Counted from the stretch's first letter, positions 37,781-48,361 are shown. The stretch: 64,000 bases of DNA from Acinetobacter sp. ANC 3832 (GCF_002135415.1 NZ_NEGJ01000012.1:1-64000); one strand, 5' to 3'. Numbers and translations are program-made. Notes: generated by a model not told the origin, from the sequence alone.

Positions 37781-38856
37781 TATTTAGCACCTCTTGAATC
37801 AAAATTAATTCTCGGATCAATCATTTGATACAACACATCACTAATCAACCTCAGTACTAAACCTAGCAAGGTAAATAAAAATAATGTACCAAAAATAACA
37901 GGATAATCACGTTGTTGAATCGCTTCAAAACCCAGCAAGCCTAAACCATCCAAGTTAAAAATAATTTCAATAAACAAATTACCCACAAGGAATATCCCCA
38001 CCAAAGCTTCAGGCAATCCCGCAATCACAATCAACATGGCATTACGAAACACATGACCATATAAAACACGATTTTCAGTTAAACCCTTTGCTCGGGCAGC
38101 CAATACATATTGTTTATTTAATTCTTCCATAAAAGAATATTTGGTGAGATAGGTCAGCCCTGCGAAACCACCTAAAACCATGGTTACTAAAGGCAAAGTC
38201 ATGTGCCAAAAATAATCTTTAATTTTGCCAAAAGTACTTAACGTATGAAAATCATCTGAGACTAAACCTTGTAGAGGAAACCATTGAAAGTATGATCCAC
38301 CTGCAAAAAATACAATGAGTAAGATTGCAAATACAAAAGCTGGCACTGCATAACCAACAGCCAATAATAAGGATGTTGATTTATCAATGAACATACCATG
38401 TTGTTTGGCTTTTTTTATGCCTAGAGGAATAGACACCAAATAAATCAGCAAAGTACTCCAAAGCCCCAATGATATTGTTACGGGCATTTTTTCCCAAAGT
38501 AATTGAGTCACAGGTTTATCTTTAAAAAAACTGATTCCGAAATCAAAATGCACATAGCCTTTTAACATCAGCCAAAAACGTTCATAAGCAGGTTTATCAA
38601 AGCCATATTGCACTTTAATTTTTTCAACCATTTCTTCGCTTAAGCCTTTTGCACCTTGATATTGTGTTGCATTGGTTGAGTTGCTTACAACTTCAGCACC
38701 GCCAGTTGCACCTATACCCTGAAAACTTTGCGCCTGTTGAATCGCTTGTTCAACAGGTCCACCTGGTGCAATCTGAACCACAACAAAGTTAATTAATAAA
38801 ATAAAAAACAATGTGGGAATAATCAGAAGAAGTCTTTTTAATATATATGTGCCCAT
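37780..38856 (-). CDS. yejB: Peptide ABC importer permease YejB
   Basis: A 358-residue permease with the N-terminal helix ILKRLLLIIPTLFFILLINF, the family motif APGGPVEQ, a periplasmic segment with GLSEEMVEKIKVQYGFDKP, and the C-terminal transport core including KYSFMEELNKQYVLAARAKG. It pairs with YejE to form the channel. It starts 46 bp after yejA and shares its stop with the yejE start. Confidence 0.92.
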   Translation of the reverse strand: MGTYILKRLLLIIPTLFFILLINFVVVQIAPGGPVEQAIQQAQSFQGIGATGGAEVVSNSTNATQYQGAKGLSEEMVEKIKVQYGFDKPAYERFWLMLKGYVHFDFGISFFKDKPVTQLLWEKMPVTISLGLWSTLLIYLVSIPLGIKKAKQHGMFIDKSTSLLLAVGYAVPAFVFAILLIVFFAGGSYFQWFPLQGLVSDDFHTLSTFGKIKDYFWHMTLPLVTMVLGGFAGLTYLTKYSFMEELNKQYVLAARAKGLTENRVLYGHVFRNAMLIVIAGLPEALVGIFLVGNLFIEIIFNLDGLGLLGFEAIQQRDYPVIFGTLFLFTLLGLVLRLISDVLYQMIDPRINFDSRGAK

Positions 38857-38902
38857 CGAAACGACGTTCCTTGTGACTTCAAATACTTAGAGAGTAAAGC
38901 AT

Positions 38903-40750
38903 CTATTGTTGTCGTAAATATTGGGTAACTTTCTGTGCTTGTTGCACATCTACCCACCAATAATCAATACCTGAAGATAACTTGGGTTTAATTTTTGGTT
39001 GCTGGTACATATTCCAGTAAGCCATCCACGTTTTATCTTTTGAATAGGTTAAAATTTGATAATAACCTGAACGTAATAAGCGATCTAACACTTTGGTACG
39101 AATCACCAATTGCTCACGATTAGGCGCACGAATAATTTGTTGAACCACATCATCAATCACAGGATTTTGAATTCCTGCATAGTTGTAATTTCCCATTTCT
39201 TTCGCGGCTTTACTGCCCCACATCTGCGCTTGTTCATTGCCCGGCGTTAACGACTGAGGCATTGCTAATGTGGTCATATCAAAATCATATTTACGCATGC
39301 GCTCTAAATATTGAGGCACATCCACCTGACGAATATTAACGCGAATACCTAATTTTTTCAGGTTACGAACAAAAGGCATCATGGTGCGTTGTAAACCATC
39401 TTGATGAATTAAAAACTCAATACTGATTGGTTTACCTTTTTTATCCAGCAATACACCATTTTTATATCGATAACCTGCATCAATTAAAATCTGCCGTGCC
39501 GTTAACAATCCTTTGCGATTAAAGCCACTCGCATCAGTCACAGGATACTTCCAATCTACTAGAACACCCTGTCGCTGAATAGGATCAAGTTGATTCAAAT
39601 ACGGTTTTAAAATTTCCAATTCCGCTTGACTGGGTTTACCTGTTGCTGCCAATTCACTATTTTGAAAATGCCCTTGCAAGCGTTGATATTGCCCATAAAA
39701 TAACGCTTTATTTAGCCATTCAAAATCATAGGCATAGCTTAAGGCTTGCCGCATATGGATATCATTAAATGGCGCACGGCGGTTATTAAATTCAAAACTT
39801 TGTGTTACTGATGGATTTTCTGCTTTAAAGCTATATTTTTTTACCATGCCTGCTTTGAATGCAGGAAAATCATATTCCGTTACCCAAGTCCGTGCTTTCT
39901 TTTCTTCGTGTAATGTATATTGACCCGATTTAAAGCCTTCAAAAGCAATATCCATATTTCGATAATAGACATATTTCATTTGATTAAAATTATATCGACC
40001 ACGATTAATGGGTAAATCTTTTGCCCAATAATTTGGATTCCGCTTATAGGTAATACTTCGACCAGCATCAATCCGATCAATTAAATAAGGACCAGAACCC
40101 AGAATCGGTTGTATCGTCACTTTGGTAAAGTCTTTATTCTTCCAATCTGCCTTTGAATAAATAGGCAAACTCGATAAGATTAAAGGCATTTCAGCATTAT
40201 TATTTGATTTAAAGGTCATTTTGACCTGATATTTTGACAATACTTCAGTTTTGGCTAAATCTGAAATATACATCTGTAAACCTAAATTTGCTTTGGTCTG
40301 ATAGGTATCAAAAGTAAATTTAATATCTTCAGCGGTTAGTTCAGAACCATCACTAAATCGAGCCTTTGGATTCAAATGATAAATAATAAAACTACTCTGA
40401 TCAGGATCAAACGTTACCTTTTCAGCCAGTAGAGGATACATCACACTCGGCTCATCTAAAGAGTTACTCATGAGACTATCAAACAGATAGTCCACACCCG
40501 CTACTCCACTCCCTTTACCGTTCATACTGTTTAAGTTATCAAATGTTCCATTGCTTGCATTGCTAATGTAACCACCCTTTGGTGCATTCGGATTTGCATA
40601 AGGCATCACTTGTGCAGTGGCGTACTTAGGCGTGGTATGAATTGCAATATAAGGCGTGGTTTGTACTGCTGACCACGCACTCAAACTGATCAGACTGAAC
40701 CCCAAAGCAAAAACCGTTGGTTTCGCATATGCAAATCTCTGTTGCATCAA
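38903..40750 (-). CDS. yejA: Periplasmic peptide-binding protein YejA
   Basis: A 615-residue SBP_bac_5 protein with a signal peptide (about residues 1-28, ending LSAWSAV). Family motifs are MPYANPNAPKGGYISN, FNFN-type lobe residues, HLNPKARFSDGSELTAEDIK and SFEFNNRRAPFNDIHMRQALS. It binds oligopeptides in the periplasm and delivers them to YejBEF. It is the first gene of yejABEF, 97 bp from the end of the lytic transglycosylase gene. Confidence 0.92.
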   Translation of the reverse strand: MMQQRFAYAKPTVFALGFSLISLSAWSAVQTTPYIAIHTTPKYATAQVMPYANPNAPKGGYISNASNGTFDNLNSMNGKGSGVAGVDYLFDSLMSNSLDEPSVMYPLLAEKVTFDPDQSSFIIYHLNPKARFSDGSELTAEDIKFTFDTYQTKANLGLQMYISDLAKTEVLSKYQVKMTFKSNNNAEMPLILSSLPIYSKADWKNKDFTKVTIQPILGSGPYLIDRIDAGRSITYKRNPNYWAKDLPINRGRYNFNQMKYVYYRNMDIAFEGFKSGQYTLHEEKKARTWVTEYDFPAFKAGMVKKYSFKAENPSVTQSFEFNNRRAPFNDIHMRQALSYAYDFEWLNKALFYGQYQRLQGHFQNSELAATGKPSQAELEILKPYLNQLDPIQRQGVLVDWKYPVTDASGFNRKGLLTARQILIDAGYRYKNGVLLDKKGKPISIEFLIHQDGLQRTMMPFVRNLKKLGIRVNIRQVDVPQYLERMRKYDFDMTTLAMPQSLTPGNEQAQMWGSKAAKEMGNYNYAGIQNPVIDDVVQQIIRAPNREQLVIRTKVLDRLLRSGYYQILTYSKDKTWMAYWNMYQQPKIKPKLSSGIDYWWVDVQQAQKVTQYLRQQ

Positions 40751-40846
40751 ATCAATATTCCCTAATCAATACAGCTCAATCTCCAACTTTCATCACCCAA
40801 ATAGATGATGAAAGTCTGTCTATTTTATACAACTATAATGTTCGCT

Positions 40847-43800
40847 TTAGTTGGGCACTTTAATCACATCACCAATTTTCAGCTGGGTATTTGCTTTTAT
40901 ATCATTCATCTCAGCCAATTCATTGGTTTCTAAACCATATTTACTCGCTAAACGAATCAATGAATCACCACTTTTTACTTTATATTCAGTGACTGTTTTC
41001 GGAATGATAATGCTTTGACCACGTTGCAAACCTGCTTTAGCACTTAAATTATTCAACTCAGCCAAATCCTGCACAGACATTCCAACACGGCTCGCAATCA
41101 CATTTAAAGACTCACCTGATTTCACCGCATACTTTTCAGTATTCTTAGTTGAAACAGTAGATCCTTTTGATTTTGAAGCTACTTTCAGATCTTCGTCTTT
41201 ATCTTTAGATAGCGAGGATTTACTGGGTAATTCCCCATCAATTTTTAGGCGTTGACCAACCTGTACATCGGAAGCTCTAGACAAACCATTTAAATCCGTT
41301 AAATATTTAACCTGTAATTTATATTTTTTCGCAATACTGGCTAAAGTCTCACCTGATTTTACAACATGGATATCTTTTTCATTACTACTTTGCGATGAAC
41401 TTGGAGAGTTACTATTTTTAGATTTTGCTGATGAATCAACTTCACCTGTCAACCTCAGTTTTTGCCCAACATTGATTCCTGACGTTGTATTTAAACCATT
41501 TAAGTCCGCAATTTGACTGACTTGTAGATTATATTTATTTGCCACAGCCGTTAAGCTGTCTCCAGATTGTACGGTATAGCTGTCTGGTACTGAACTTCCC
41601 GCAGGAATCTTAATCACTTGCCCAGCCATCAATCCCTTAGATGTAGAAAGATGATTTAAATCAGCCAATTCAGATAAAGTGATTTTCGACTGCGTCGCAA
41701 TACTTGATAAGGTATCACCACTTTGTACTTTATAACTCTCAACTTTATAAGCAGGTTCAACTTTCACATTTTTAAATTTGGTTTGATCTATGACTTTTGA
41801 TTCAAGTTTTGAATCTTCATCTTTCGCTTCTTTTAAAGGAACATTAATTTTTTGTCCCACATACAAACTATGCCCAGTTTCCAAACCTGGGGTTAAATCT
41901 GCCAATTCCTGAACAGAAAAAGCATAACGATCTGCAATGACTTTGAGATATTCGCCACGCTTAACCACATAGGTTTTAGTCTTAATTTTAGCAACAGGCT
42001 TAGTGGTATCTGCACGAACAACCGTTTTATTAATTTCTGCAAGTTTGTCATCACGGACATCTTTCAGCTTTAATTTTTGCCCAACCAATAAATTACTGCT
42101 GACATTTAGATTGTTATAACCTGCAAGCTGAGATACCGATAAATCAAACTGATCTGCCACACTGGTTAAGCTATCATTCGGCTTAACCATATAAGTTAAT
42201 GGCTTATCATCTACTTTTTTGTCAACAATTGGCGCATCGACTTGTGGTTTCGCATCATATAGATAAAGAGTCGCACCGACATACAATGTGCCAGTTGGAT
42301 CAACCTGATTCCAATTGGCAATATCTCGCCAATTTACCCCATTTTTCAAAGCGATGGTTGCAAGTGTATCCCCTGCTAAAACCGTATATGTACTCCGTTT
42401 ACCTTTCGGTGGAACAACCACAACTTCGCTATCAGTTTTAGTAAATGATTTATTTTGATTTAGTTTTGCCTCAGCAGAATTAGCTGTTGTATTGTCTGCA
42501 ACACCTTTTGGATATGCAAAACCGACTGAAACATCAGTCCCTTGCTGATCTGCCACTGAACGACTGGTTTGAATTGCAGTCAGTTTAATTTTGCCATCAT
42601 AAGGATCTACAATTTCAGTCCCTTGTGGTGCAATGGCTTTAATTTCTTTAACAACTTCGTCTGTTTCTGCTTTGCTTGCTTGTGGTTCTAATACTTGCTT
42701 AACGGTTTCTTTTTCGCCTTCAGCTTTTACACCCGCTAAAATCTGTGCCTTTTCGTGTGCTGAAATTGGCGGCTCTACAGCAACTGGTTTCACATTGCTG
42801 GCTTGCGTCACTGCAACAGGAATACGTGGTGCACTTGGGACATCGGCATTTGCTGCAAAAGCAGCTAAAGCATTTGAACCTTGCGGAGTATTTTTCAACG
42901 CAACTGAACTTGTTGTACCTGCCGTCAACACGGGTGGATTCGTCTTGGTAGGTGTAATCGTTTGAGTTACTGTCGTGACTGGTTTTGGTAACTGTGAAAG
43001 TGGTGACGGCGAATTAAACACAGAACCTGAAGAACTTGATAATGTTTTTGAAGATGATGCTGTTGTATAAGGCTGTGGTGGAATATAAGTAGGCGCTGTA
43101 CTTGCCGAATATTCACCAGAAGTAGGTTTTAAATTTCTTAATTTCGCATCAAAAGTTGGATTAATATCAGCAGGAATCAAAATACGCATTGGGCTTGCAG
43201 GATCAATCATTTCCCCACGATGTCCCGGATTCAACTGATAAAGCTCGGCACGACTTAACCCAATGGTCGATGCAATTTGATTGAGCTGAACACCTGGAGG
43301 TACAGCAACTTCTCTAAAATGCGGTCTATTTGCAATTGGTGGCAAACTCACACCATATTTTTGTGGGCTTTTAATAATTTGTGCAACTGCCAAGAAACGT
43401 GGCACATAATTCATGGTTTCTTGCGGTAATTTCAATGACCAATAATCTGTTGGCAAACCTGCTGCTTGGTTACGGTTAATTGCCTGTTGAATACGCCCAG
43501 GGCCTGCATTATATGCAGCCAAAGCCAATTCCCAAGAACCGAATTGATTATACAAACTGCCTAAAAACTCATAAGCAGCACGAGTCGACTCAACCACATC
43601 ACGGCGACCATCATATAAACTGGTTTGTCTTAAACCGTAAATTTTTCCTGTACTTGGAATAAACTGCCACATTCCCGCTGCTGCTGCACTACTGGTTGCA
43701 GCTGGGTCATAAGAACTTTCAATAATCGGCAGCAATGCCAACTCTGTAGGAACTCCACGACGTTCTGCTTCTTTGACCGTGTGATAAAGATAACGTGAAG

Positions 43801-44176
43801 CACGTGCACTTAAACGGTCGATGTACGGTTGACGAGATACAAACCAGCTCCGCTGTGCATCAATACGGGGATCCCAATGACCTTCATCCATTTTAAAACC
43901 AACGGTCATGCGCTTCCACACATCACCATGTTTCAAAATAAGCAGACGATCACCTTCCACTGCACGCATATCTGTTGCAGACAGTAGATCTTCAAGTGAG
44001 TCTAAACTGCTTGCATCAAGCATTCCCAATTGCTTTGATGTATGTGCTGATGTTGTACTTGGCGTTGAGGAACAACCTGTTGTTAAACCAATCGCCGCTA
44101 TCGCTGAAGTCAGTATAGAAAATTTAAATAGAATAGATGCAGAGGGCTGCCACACTGCTGTGGTTGGTTTATACAT
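40847..44176 (-). CDS. mltD: MltD-type membrane lytic transglycosylase with eight LysM repeats
   Basis: A 1109-residue lipoprotein (lipobox GLTTGC). The catalytic SLT domain has LLPIIESSYDPAATSSAAAA, where E is the acid/base, then GMWQFIPSTGKIYGL and LAAYNAGPGRI. Residues beyond about 600 carry eight LysM units (for example TYTVLAGDTLATIALKNGV and SYTVQSGDSLTAVANKYNL), and a degenerate one lies nearer the SLT domain. LysM binds peptidoglycan. E. coli MltD has 452 residues and two LysM, so this form is much longer. I took ATG 44,176 because the signal peptide follows directly; 44,197 is possible. Confidence 0.9.
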   Translation of the reverse strand: MYKPTTAVWQPSASILFKFSILTSAIAAIGLTTGCSSTPSTTSAHTSKQLGMLDASSLDSLEDLLSATDMRAVEGDRLLILKHGDVWKRMTVGFKMDEGHWDPRIDAQRSWFVSRQPYIDRLSARASRYLYHTVKEAERRGVPTELALLPIIESSYDPAATSSAAAAGMWQFIPSTGKIYGLRQTSLYDGRRDVVESTRAAYEFLGSLYNQFGSWELALAAYNAGPGRIQQAINRNQAAGLPTDYWSLKLPQETMNYVPRFLAVAQIIKSPQKYGVSLPPIANRPHFREVAVPPGVQLNQIASTIGLSRAELYQLNPGHRGEMIDPASPMRILIPADINPTFDAKLRNLKPTSGEYSASTAPTYIPPQPYTTASSSKTLSSSSGSVFNSPSPLSQLPKPVTTVTQTITPTKTNPPVLTAGTTSSVALKNTPQGSNALAAFAANADVPSAPRIPVAVTQASNVKPVAVEPPISAHEKAQILAGVKAEGEKETVKQVLEPQASKAETDEVVKEIKAIAPQGTEIVDPYDGKIKLTAIQTSRSVADQQGTDVSVGFAYPKGVADNTTANSAEAKLNQNKSFTKTDSEVVVVPPKGKRSTYTVLAGDTLATIALKNGVNWRDIANWNQVDPTGTLYVGATLYLYDAKPQVDAPIVDKKVDDKPLTYMVKPNDSLTSVADQFDLSVSQLAGYNNLNVSSNLLVGQKLKLKDVRDDKLAEINKTVVRADTTKPVAKIKTKTYVVKRGEYLKVIADRYAFSVQELADLTPGLETGHSLYVGQKINVPLKEAKDEDSKLESKVIDQTKFKNVKVEPAYKVESYKVQSGDTLSSIATQSKITLSELADLNHLSTSKGLMAGQVIKIPAGSSVPDSYTVQSGDSLTAVANKYNLQVSQIADLNGLNTTSGINVGQKLRLTGEVDSSAKSKNSNSPSSSQSSNEKDIHVVKSGETLASIAKKYKLQVKYLTDLNGLSRASDVQVGQRLKIDGELPSKSSLSKDKDEDLKVASKSKGSTVSTKNTEKYAVKSGESLNVIASRVGMSVQDLAELNNLSAKAGLQRGQSIIIPKTVTEYKVKSGDSLIRLASKYGLETNELAEMNDIKANTQLKIGDVIKVPN

Positions 44177-44393
44177 ACAAGGTTCCGAACAACGCATAGT
44201 CGATTTATTTTATAAATGCCATTTTAGTGGAGCATTTGACTCACACAAGCTAATAATTGAGTGCTATTTGCATATAAATGTTACAAGAAATTAAAAAATA
44301 TCAGGTTTCAGCACTGAAATCACCAATTTCCGTATACAATAAATTCTTCAAACGCGATGTTCAACTCTAAATTCAATTTCATTGGTTCAAACT

Positions 44394-45830
44394 ATGTCTC
44401 AAACAATCACACTTTATGTTGATGGTGCATGCAAAGGCAATCCCGGTTTAGGTGGATGGGGTGCATATATCATTACTGAAACTGAAGAACATAAATTGTG
44501 TGGCGGTGAACCAGATACGACCAATAATCGTATGGAATTGATGGCGGCTATTGAAGGCATTGCTTTTTGCCCAATGGATGCAAAATTGGTTTTATGGACA
44601 GATTCCAATTATGTAAAACGCGGTATTACAGAGTGGATTGAAAACTGGAAAAAGAAAAATTGGAAAGATGTTAAAAATCCTGATCTTTGGAAAAGATTGG
44701 ATGCAACCTGTAAAAATCGTGACATTGATTGGCATTGGATTAAAGGTCATGCAGGTCACGAAGGCAATGAAATGGCGGATCAATTGGCAAACTTAGGTGT
44801 AGAAAAAACCTTAGAGCAAATCAATAACGGTACTTATACCCCTACGTCTAAAACAGACATTGAACAAACTGATACTGTTGATAAAAAAAAAATTGAAAAA
44901 GACTGGCTCTTAGATGATCCTTTTGGCTTTGATTTCATAGAATCTGATGAAGAAGATGAAGTGAATGGTCTAGAAGATTCTGTAACGCCAAAAGACACTC
45001 TAGAAGTACATCGCGCTGATGAACCTGAAGTACAACAAGTTGCTGAAACTCAATCATCCGAAATAAGTTCTACATCGACAGTTCAAAGCACGCATCCACA
45101 TATTGTGATTACACCTGCTACAGTCCACTTGCAAGGTCCAAGACAACTGATTTTGGATACCGAAACAACAGGATTTTATTTTCAAGACACAGACCGAATT
45201 ATCGAGGTTGGTGCGATTGAAATGATCAATCGCAAACTCACAGGTAGTTCAATACACATCTATATCAACCCTGAAAAACTGGTAGGTGATTCTGAAAACA
45301 TCCATGGTATCAGTGATGATTTTCTAAAAGACAAACCTAAATATGCTGAAATTGCACAAGTCTTATTTGACTACTTAAAAGGCAGTGAAATCATTGCCCA
45401 TAATGCAAACTTCGATATGAACTTCTTGAATATGGAGTTTAAACGAAGTGGCTTTCAGGCACTTTCTGAGGTTTGTGATGTTACCGATACTTTGGCTATG
45501 GCTAAAAGTAAGCATCCAGGACAAAAAAACTCTTTGGATGCCTTAGTTCGACGTTATGAAATTGCGCAACGTGATCGTACTTTCCATGGTGCCTTACTGG
45601 ATGCAGAGATTCTATCTGACGTTTATCTAGCGATGACAGGTGGTCAGGTTTCCTTTGATATGGATACACTTTCTTCATCTTTTGACCAAGTGACAGGACA
45701 AAGTATTCGTGCAAAAATTGAGGTTGAGCTTCCAGTTATCATTGCTTCCGATGAAGAATTAGAAGCACATGAGAACTGGGTCAAACAATTTCAAGAAAAA
45801 CACGGTGAAGCTTGCCTTTTTGCAAAATAA
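44394..45830 (+). CDS. rnhA-dnaQ: RNase HI-DNA polymerase III epsilon subunit fusion
   Basis: A 478-residue protein joining two enzymes. Residues 1-150 are RNase HI: LYVDGACKGNPG, NNRMELMAAI, WTDSNYV and HEGNEMADQLAN supply the D-E-D-D metal site. A roughly 120-residue acidic linker (WLLDDPFGFDFIESDEEDE onward) leads to a DnaQ 3'-5' exonuclease: ILDTETTGFYFQDTDRIIEV, IIAHNANFDMNFL and TFHGALLDAEILSDVY (DEDDh). The C-terminal part should bind the polymerase alpha subunit. In E. coli rnhA and dnaQ are adjacent divergent genes. I took the ATG; the upstream TTG at 44,382 adds four residues. Confidence 0.95.
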   Translation: MSQTITLYVDGACKGNPGLGGWGAYIITETEEHKLCGGEPDTTNNRMELMAAIEGIAFCPMDAKLVLWTDSNYVKRGITEWIENWKKKNWKDVKNPDLWKRLDATCKNRDIDWHWIKGHAGHEGNEMADQLANLGVEKTLEQINNGTYTPTSKTDIEQTDTVDKKKIEKDWLLDDPFGFDFIESDEEDEVNGLEDSVTPKDTLEVHRADEPEVQQVAETQSSEISSTSTVQSTHPHIVITPATVHLQGPRQLILDTETTGFYFQDTDRIIEVGAIEMINRKLTGSSIHIYINPEKLVGDSENIHGISDDFLKDKPKYAEIAQVLFDYLKGSEIIAHNANFDMNFLNMEFKRSGFQALSEVCDVTDTLAMAKSKHPGQKNSLDALVRRYEIAQRDRTFHGALLDAEILSDVYLAMTGGQVSFDMDTLSSSFDQVTGQSIRAKIEVELPVIIASDEELEAHENWVKQFQEKHGEACLFAK

Positions 45831-45843
45831 AATCGGATTTAAA

Positions 45844-45873
45844 TTGATAATTTCTCTGTAAAGATTTTATACT
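45844..45873 (+). promoter_or_regulatory. Sigma-70 promoter upstream of fimL-like gene
   Basis: TTGATA (45,844-45,849) and TATACT (45,868-45,873) are 18 bp apart and start 13 bp after the rnhA-dnaQ stop. A small GC hairpin (AGCC...GGCT, about 45,900) lies in the presumed leader. Confidence 0.5.
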
Positions 45874-45957
45874 TGCGCTATATTAAAACTTAGAAAAATT
45901 AGCCTCTTTCGGGGCTAAAAAACAGAACATTTAAATACCTAGGAAAGGTGCAGATCA

Positions 45958-47598
45958 ATGTCTTACCAAACCTCTATTCATTTTGACCCAACAGCATTAT
46001 TAATAATAAAAAAAGAAGTCGATAATTCAATACAACTGGTTGAGTCAGCAGTCAGTAGCTTAGTTGAAGATCAAACTTTGCCTTTTGGTATTGATGATGC
46101 GCTCAATCAATTTGAACAATGTGCTCATGTGCTCATGCTAATTGATATGCCTCATATCGCTCAAATCACAGAATATTCTGCTGAGCTGATGCGTAAAATC
46201 ATGCAAGATCCTCGTCAAATTAATACCCAAGACGTGATTGCCCTCAGTGAAGGGACGACCATGCTCAGACGTTATATTGACTTTATTTGCTTACGTGAAG
46301 TGAAAGTTCCACAATTCTTATTGGACACTTTAAATCACTTAGAATTGGCTTTAGGCAAACCATTAACGCCTGAAGGTCAACCTATTGTTTCACTGCTTGA
46401 TTGTGTGTCACCAAACTTTAAGTTAGAACAAGCGCCAGAATTAGAAAAATCAGTTTATGTGCATAAGCTGTATAAAATTTGCTTAAATAAATTATTAAAT
46501 CAAAGTGAAACCGCTTTTGATTTGCAAGGTATTAAATTGGTCGGTACTTATTTAGCCAACTTATCCAATAATACGCTAAGTGCTCAATATTGGAATTTAG
46601 TTTTTGTGGCGTTTAATCAAATTGATGATTTAATTTTAAACGATGCACGTTTAAGAACGTTGATTGCGATTGAAACCAATATCGCTCAATTCTTTAAAGA
46701 CACACATAGCTTTAATGCATCATTGGTGGACTTAGCCAATGTGCTCAGTCTATGTATTAGTCAAGAAGATGAAACGGCTCAACATATTCGTGACCAGATT
46801 AATGTCGGTGAAGACTTACTGACAGATACACAGCTTCAAGTATTTAGTCGTCACTTGTATGGTCCAGATTTTGAAACTGTACATAGTGTAAGTAAGCTTG
46901 TTACCGATGAAATGACGCAAATCCGTAATGACATTGAATACAACTACAAAAATATGTCTGAAGAGAAAACACGTGAGTTGAAAACAAAACTGACTGATCT
47001 TTCAAACGTATTTAAAGTATTGAATTTGAATGAAGCATATGTCGAATTAAAACAACAAGCGGATTTGTTAACCAAACAAAATATGCTTGATGATAACTAT
47101 GCTCAACAATTGATGAACAGCATTTTATCTGCGATGAATTCAATTGGTATTTTGGAAAGAAACTATACGTCTAGCCGTTTACAATTACGTGTGAATAACA
47201 TGAATATTTCACTCGACCGCCTAGATGAAGCGCATGAAGTTCTGTTAACTGAATCAAAAGCAATGATTGATTTAAGTTGTCAAACACTCATTCAATACTT
47301 ACAAGACAGCGAAACAACCAACTTAGACGCCCTTCCTTCGCAATTTAAAGAAATTGGTGGAGCAATGTTATTCCTTGGTGCGAAAGATGGACAAAAAGCT
47401 TTATTACAAAGTGCTGAATTTATTCAGTCTGAGTTAAATAAAGAACATAAATTCAATACAGCACAAGTGGATGGTTTACTCGATGTATTGGCAAGTGCTG
47501 ATATGATGATTGACAATTTACAAAATAAACAGCCTGTACTCCAGTCCATGTTTAATGTAGCTTTAAAAAGTAGCCAAAATTTAAAAGCGATTGCCTAA
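45958..47598 (+). CDS. fimL: FimL-like type IV pilus scaffold protein
   Basis: A 546-residue, helix-rich cytoplasmic protein resembling FimL, a scaffold related to the N-terminal HPt-like part of ChpA. Visible parts are LNQFEQCAHVLMLIDMPHIA, ELMRKIMQDPRQINTQDVIA, and a long helical second half (LKTKLTDLSNVFKVLNLNEA). The HPt-like helices lack a clear phospho-histidine, as in FimL, where they are degenerate. In Pseudomonas it links pilus signalling to cAMP; the same role here is inferred. AGGAAAGGTG precedes the ATG. It shares a base with the nudC start, so the two are co-transcribed. Confidence 0.65.
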   Translation: MSYQTSIHFDPTALLIIKKEVDNSIQLVESAVSSLVEDQTLPFGIDDALNQFEQCAHVLMLIDMPHIAQITEYSAELMRKIMQDPRQINTQDVIALSEGTTMLRRYIDFICLREVKVPQFLLDTLNHLELALGKPLTPEGQPIVSLLDCVSPNFKLEQAPELEKSVYVHKLYKICLNKLLNQSETAFDLQGIKLVGTYLANLSNNTLSAQYWNLVFVAFNQIDDLILNDARLRTLIAIETNIAQFFKDTHSFNASLVDLANVLSLCISQEDETAQHIRDQINVGEDLLTDTQLQVFSRHLYGPDFETVHSVSKLVTDEMTQIRNDIEYNYKNMSEEKTRELKTKLTDLSNVFKVLNLNEAYVELKQQADLLTKQNMLDDNYAQQLMNSILSAMNSIGILERNYTSSRLQLRVNNMNISLDRLDEAHEVLLTESKAMIDLSCQTLIQYLQDSETTNLDALPSQFKEIGGAMLFLGAKDGQKALLQSAEFIQSELNKEHKFNTAQVDGLLDVLASADMMIDNLQNKQPVLQSMFNVALKSSQNLKAIA

Positions 47599-48353
47599 TG
47601 TCAGAACTCTCACTTGCCTATATTTTTCATCACCATCAACTTCTAGTCGATGAAAATTTTCAGTTACCTCAAGTTGAAAAATTAGCAAGTGACATCAGCT
47701 TTAGCTCGGGTGATCAAATCATCGCCCGAGACTTATTTATTGAAGAAACCATTCCAGATGGTTATCAACTGATTTCCATCCGTCAGCTGATTTCACAATG
47801 GACAAAAGTCCAGTTTGAACAAGCCAGTCGTGCTTTACAATTATTGGAATGGCGTAGAAACCATAAATTTTGCAGCCATTGTGGTCATGAAACTGAAGTT
47901 CATCCGACTGAATATGCAATGGTTTGCCCTGCTTGCCGTTATCATCAATATCCACGTGTTCAACCCTGTATTATCACGGTTATCACACGTGGTGATGATG
48001 AAATTCTCTTAGCAAAAAATGCGAAGAACAGCAGTGAAATGTATGGATTAATTGCAGGTTTTGTTGAAGTTGGTGAAACGCTTGAAGAAGCTGTGCAACG
48101 TGAAACTGAAGAAGAAGTCGGTTTAAAGGTTAAAAATATTCAATATTTAGCCAGCCAACCGTGGCCTTTTCCAAGTAATCTGATGCTTGCATTCAAAGCT
48201 GAATATGAGTCAGGTGAAATCGTCTTGCAAGAAGATGAAATCAGCGATGCTCAATTTTTCAAATTTGATCAACTTCCAGAAACACCTTTTTCAGGCAGTA
48301 TTGCACATGCCATGATTGAGCATGTCATTCACAATACTCAAATGCCTCAATAA
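47598..48353 (+). CDS. nudC: NAD+/NADH diphosphatase (Nudix, zinc ribbon)
   Basis: A 251-residue cytoplasmic hydrolase that cleaves NADH/NAD and can remove NAD caps from RNA in relatives. The zinc ribbon is CSHCG...CPACR (residues 93-115), and the Nudix box is GFVEVGETLEEAVQRETEEE followed by VGL. The SQPWPFPSNLMLAF stretch is the diagnostic NudC SQPWPFPxS motif, here with N at the last position. The start overlaps the fimL stop. Confidence 0.93.
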   Translation: MSELSLAYIFHHHQLLVDENFQLPQVEKLASDISFSSGDQIIARDLFIEETIPDGYQLISIRQLISQWTKVQFEQASRALQLLEWRRNHKFCSHCGHETEVHPTEYAMVCPACRYHQYPRVQPCIITVITRGDDEILLAKNAKNSSEMYGLIAGFVEVGETLEEAVQRETEEEVGLKVKNIQYLASQPWPFPSNLMLAFKAEYESGEIVLQEDEISDAQFFKFDQLPETPFSGSIAHAMIEHVIHNTQMPQ

Positions 48354-48361
48354 AAATATTT

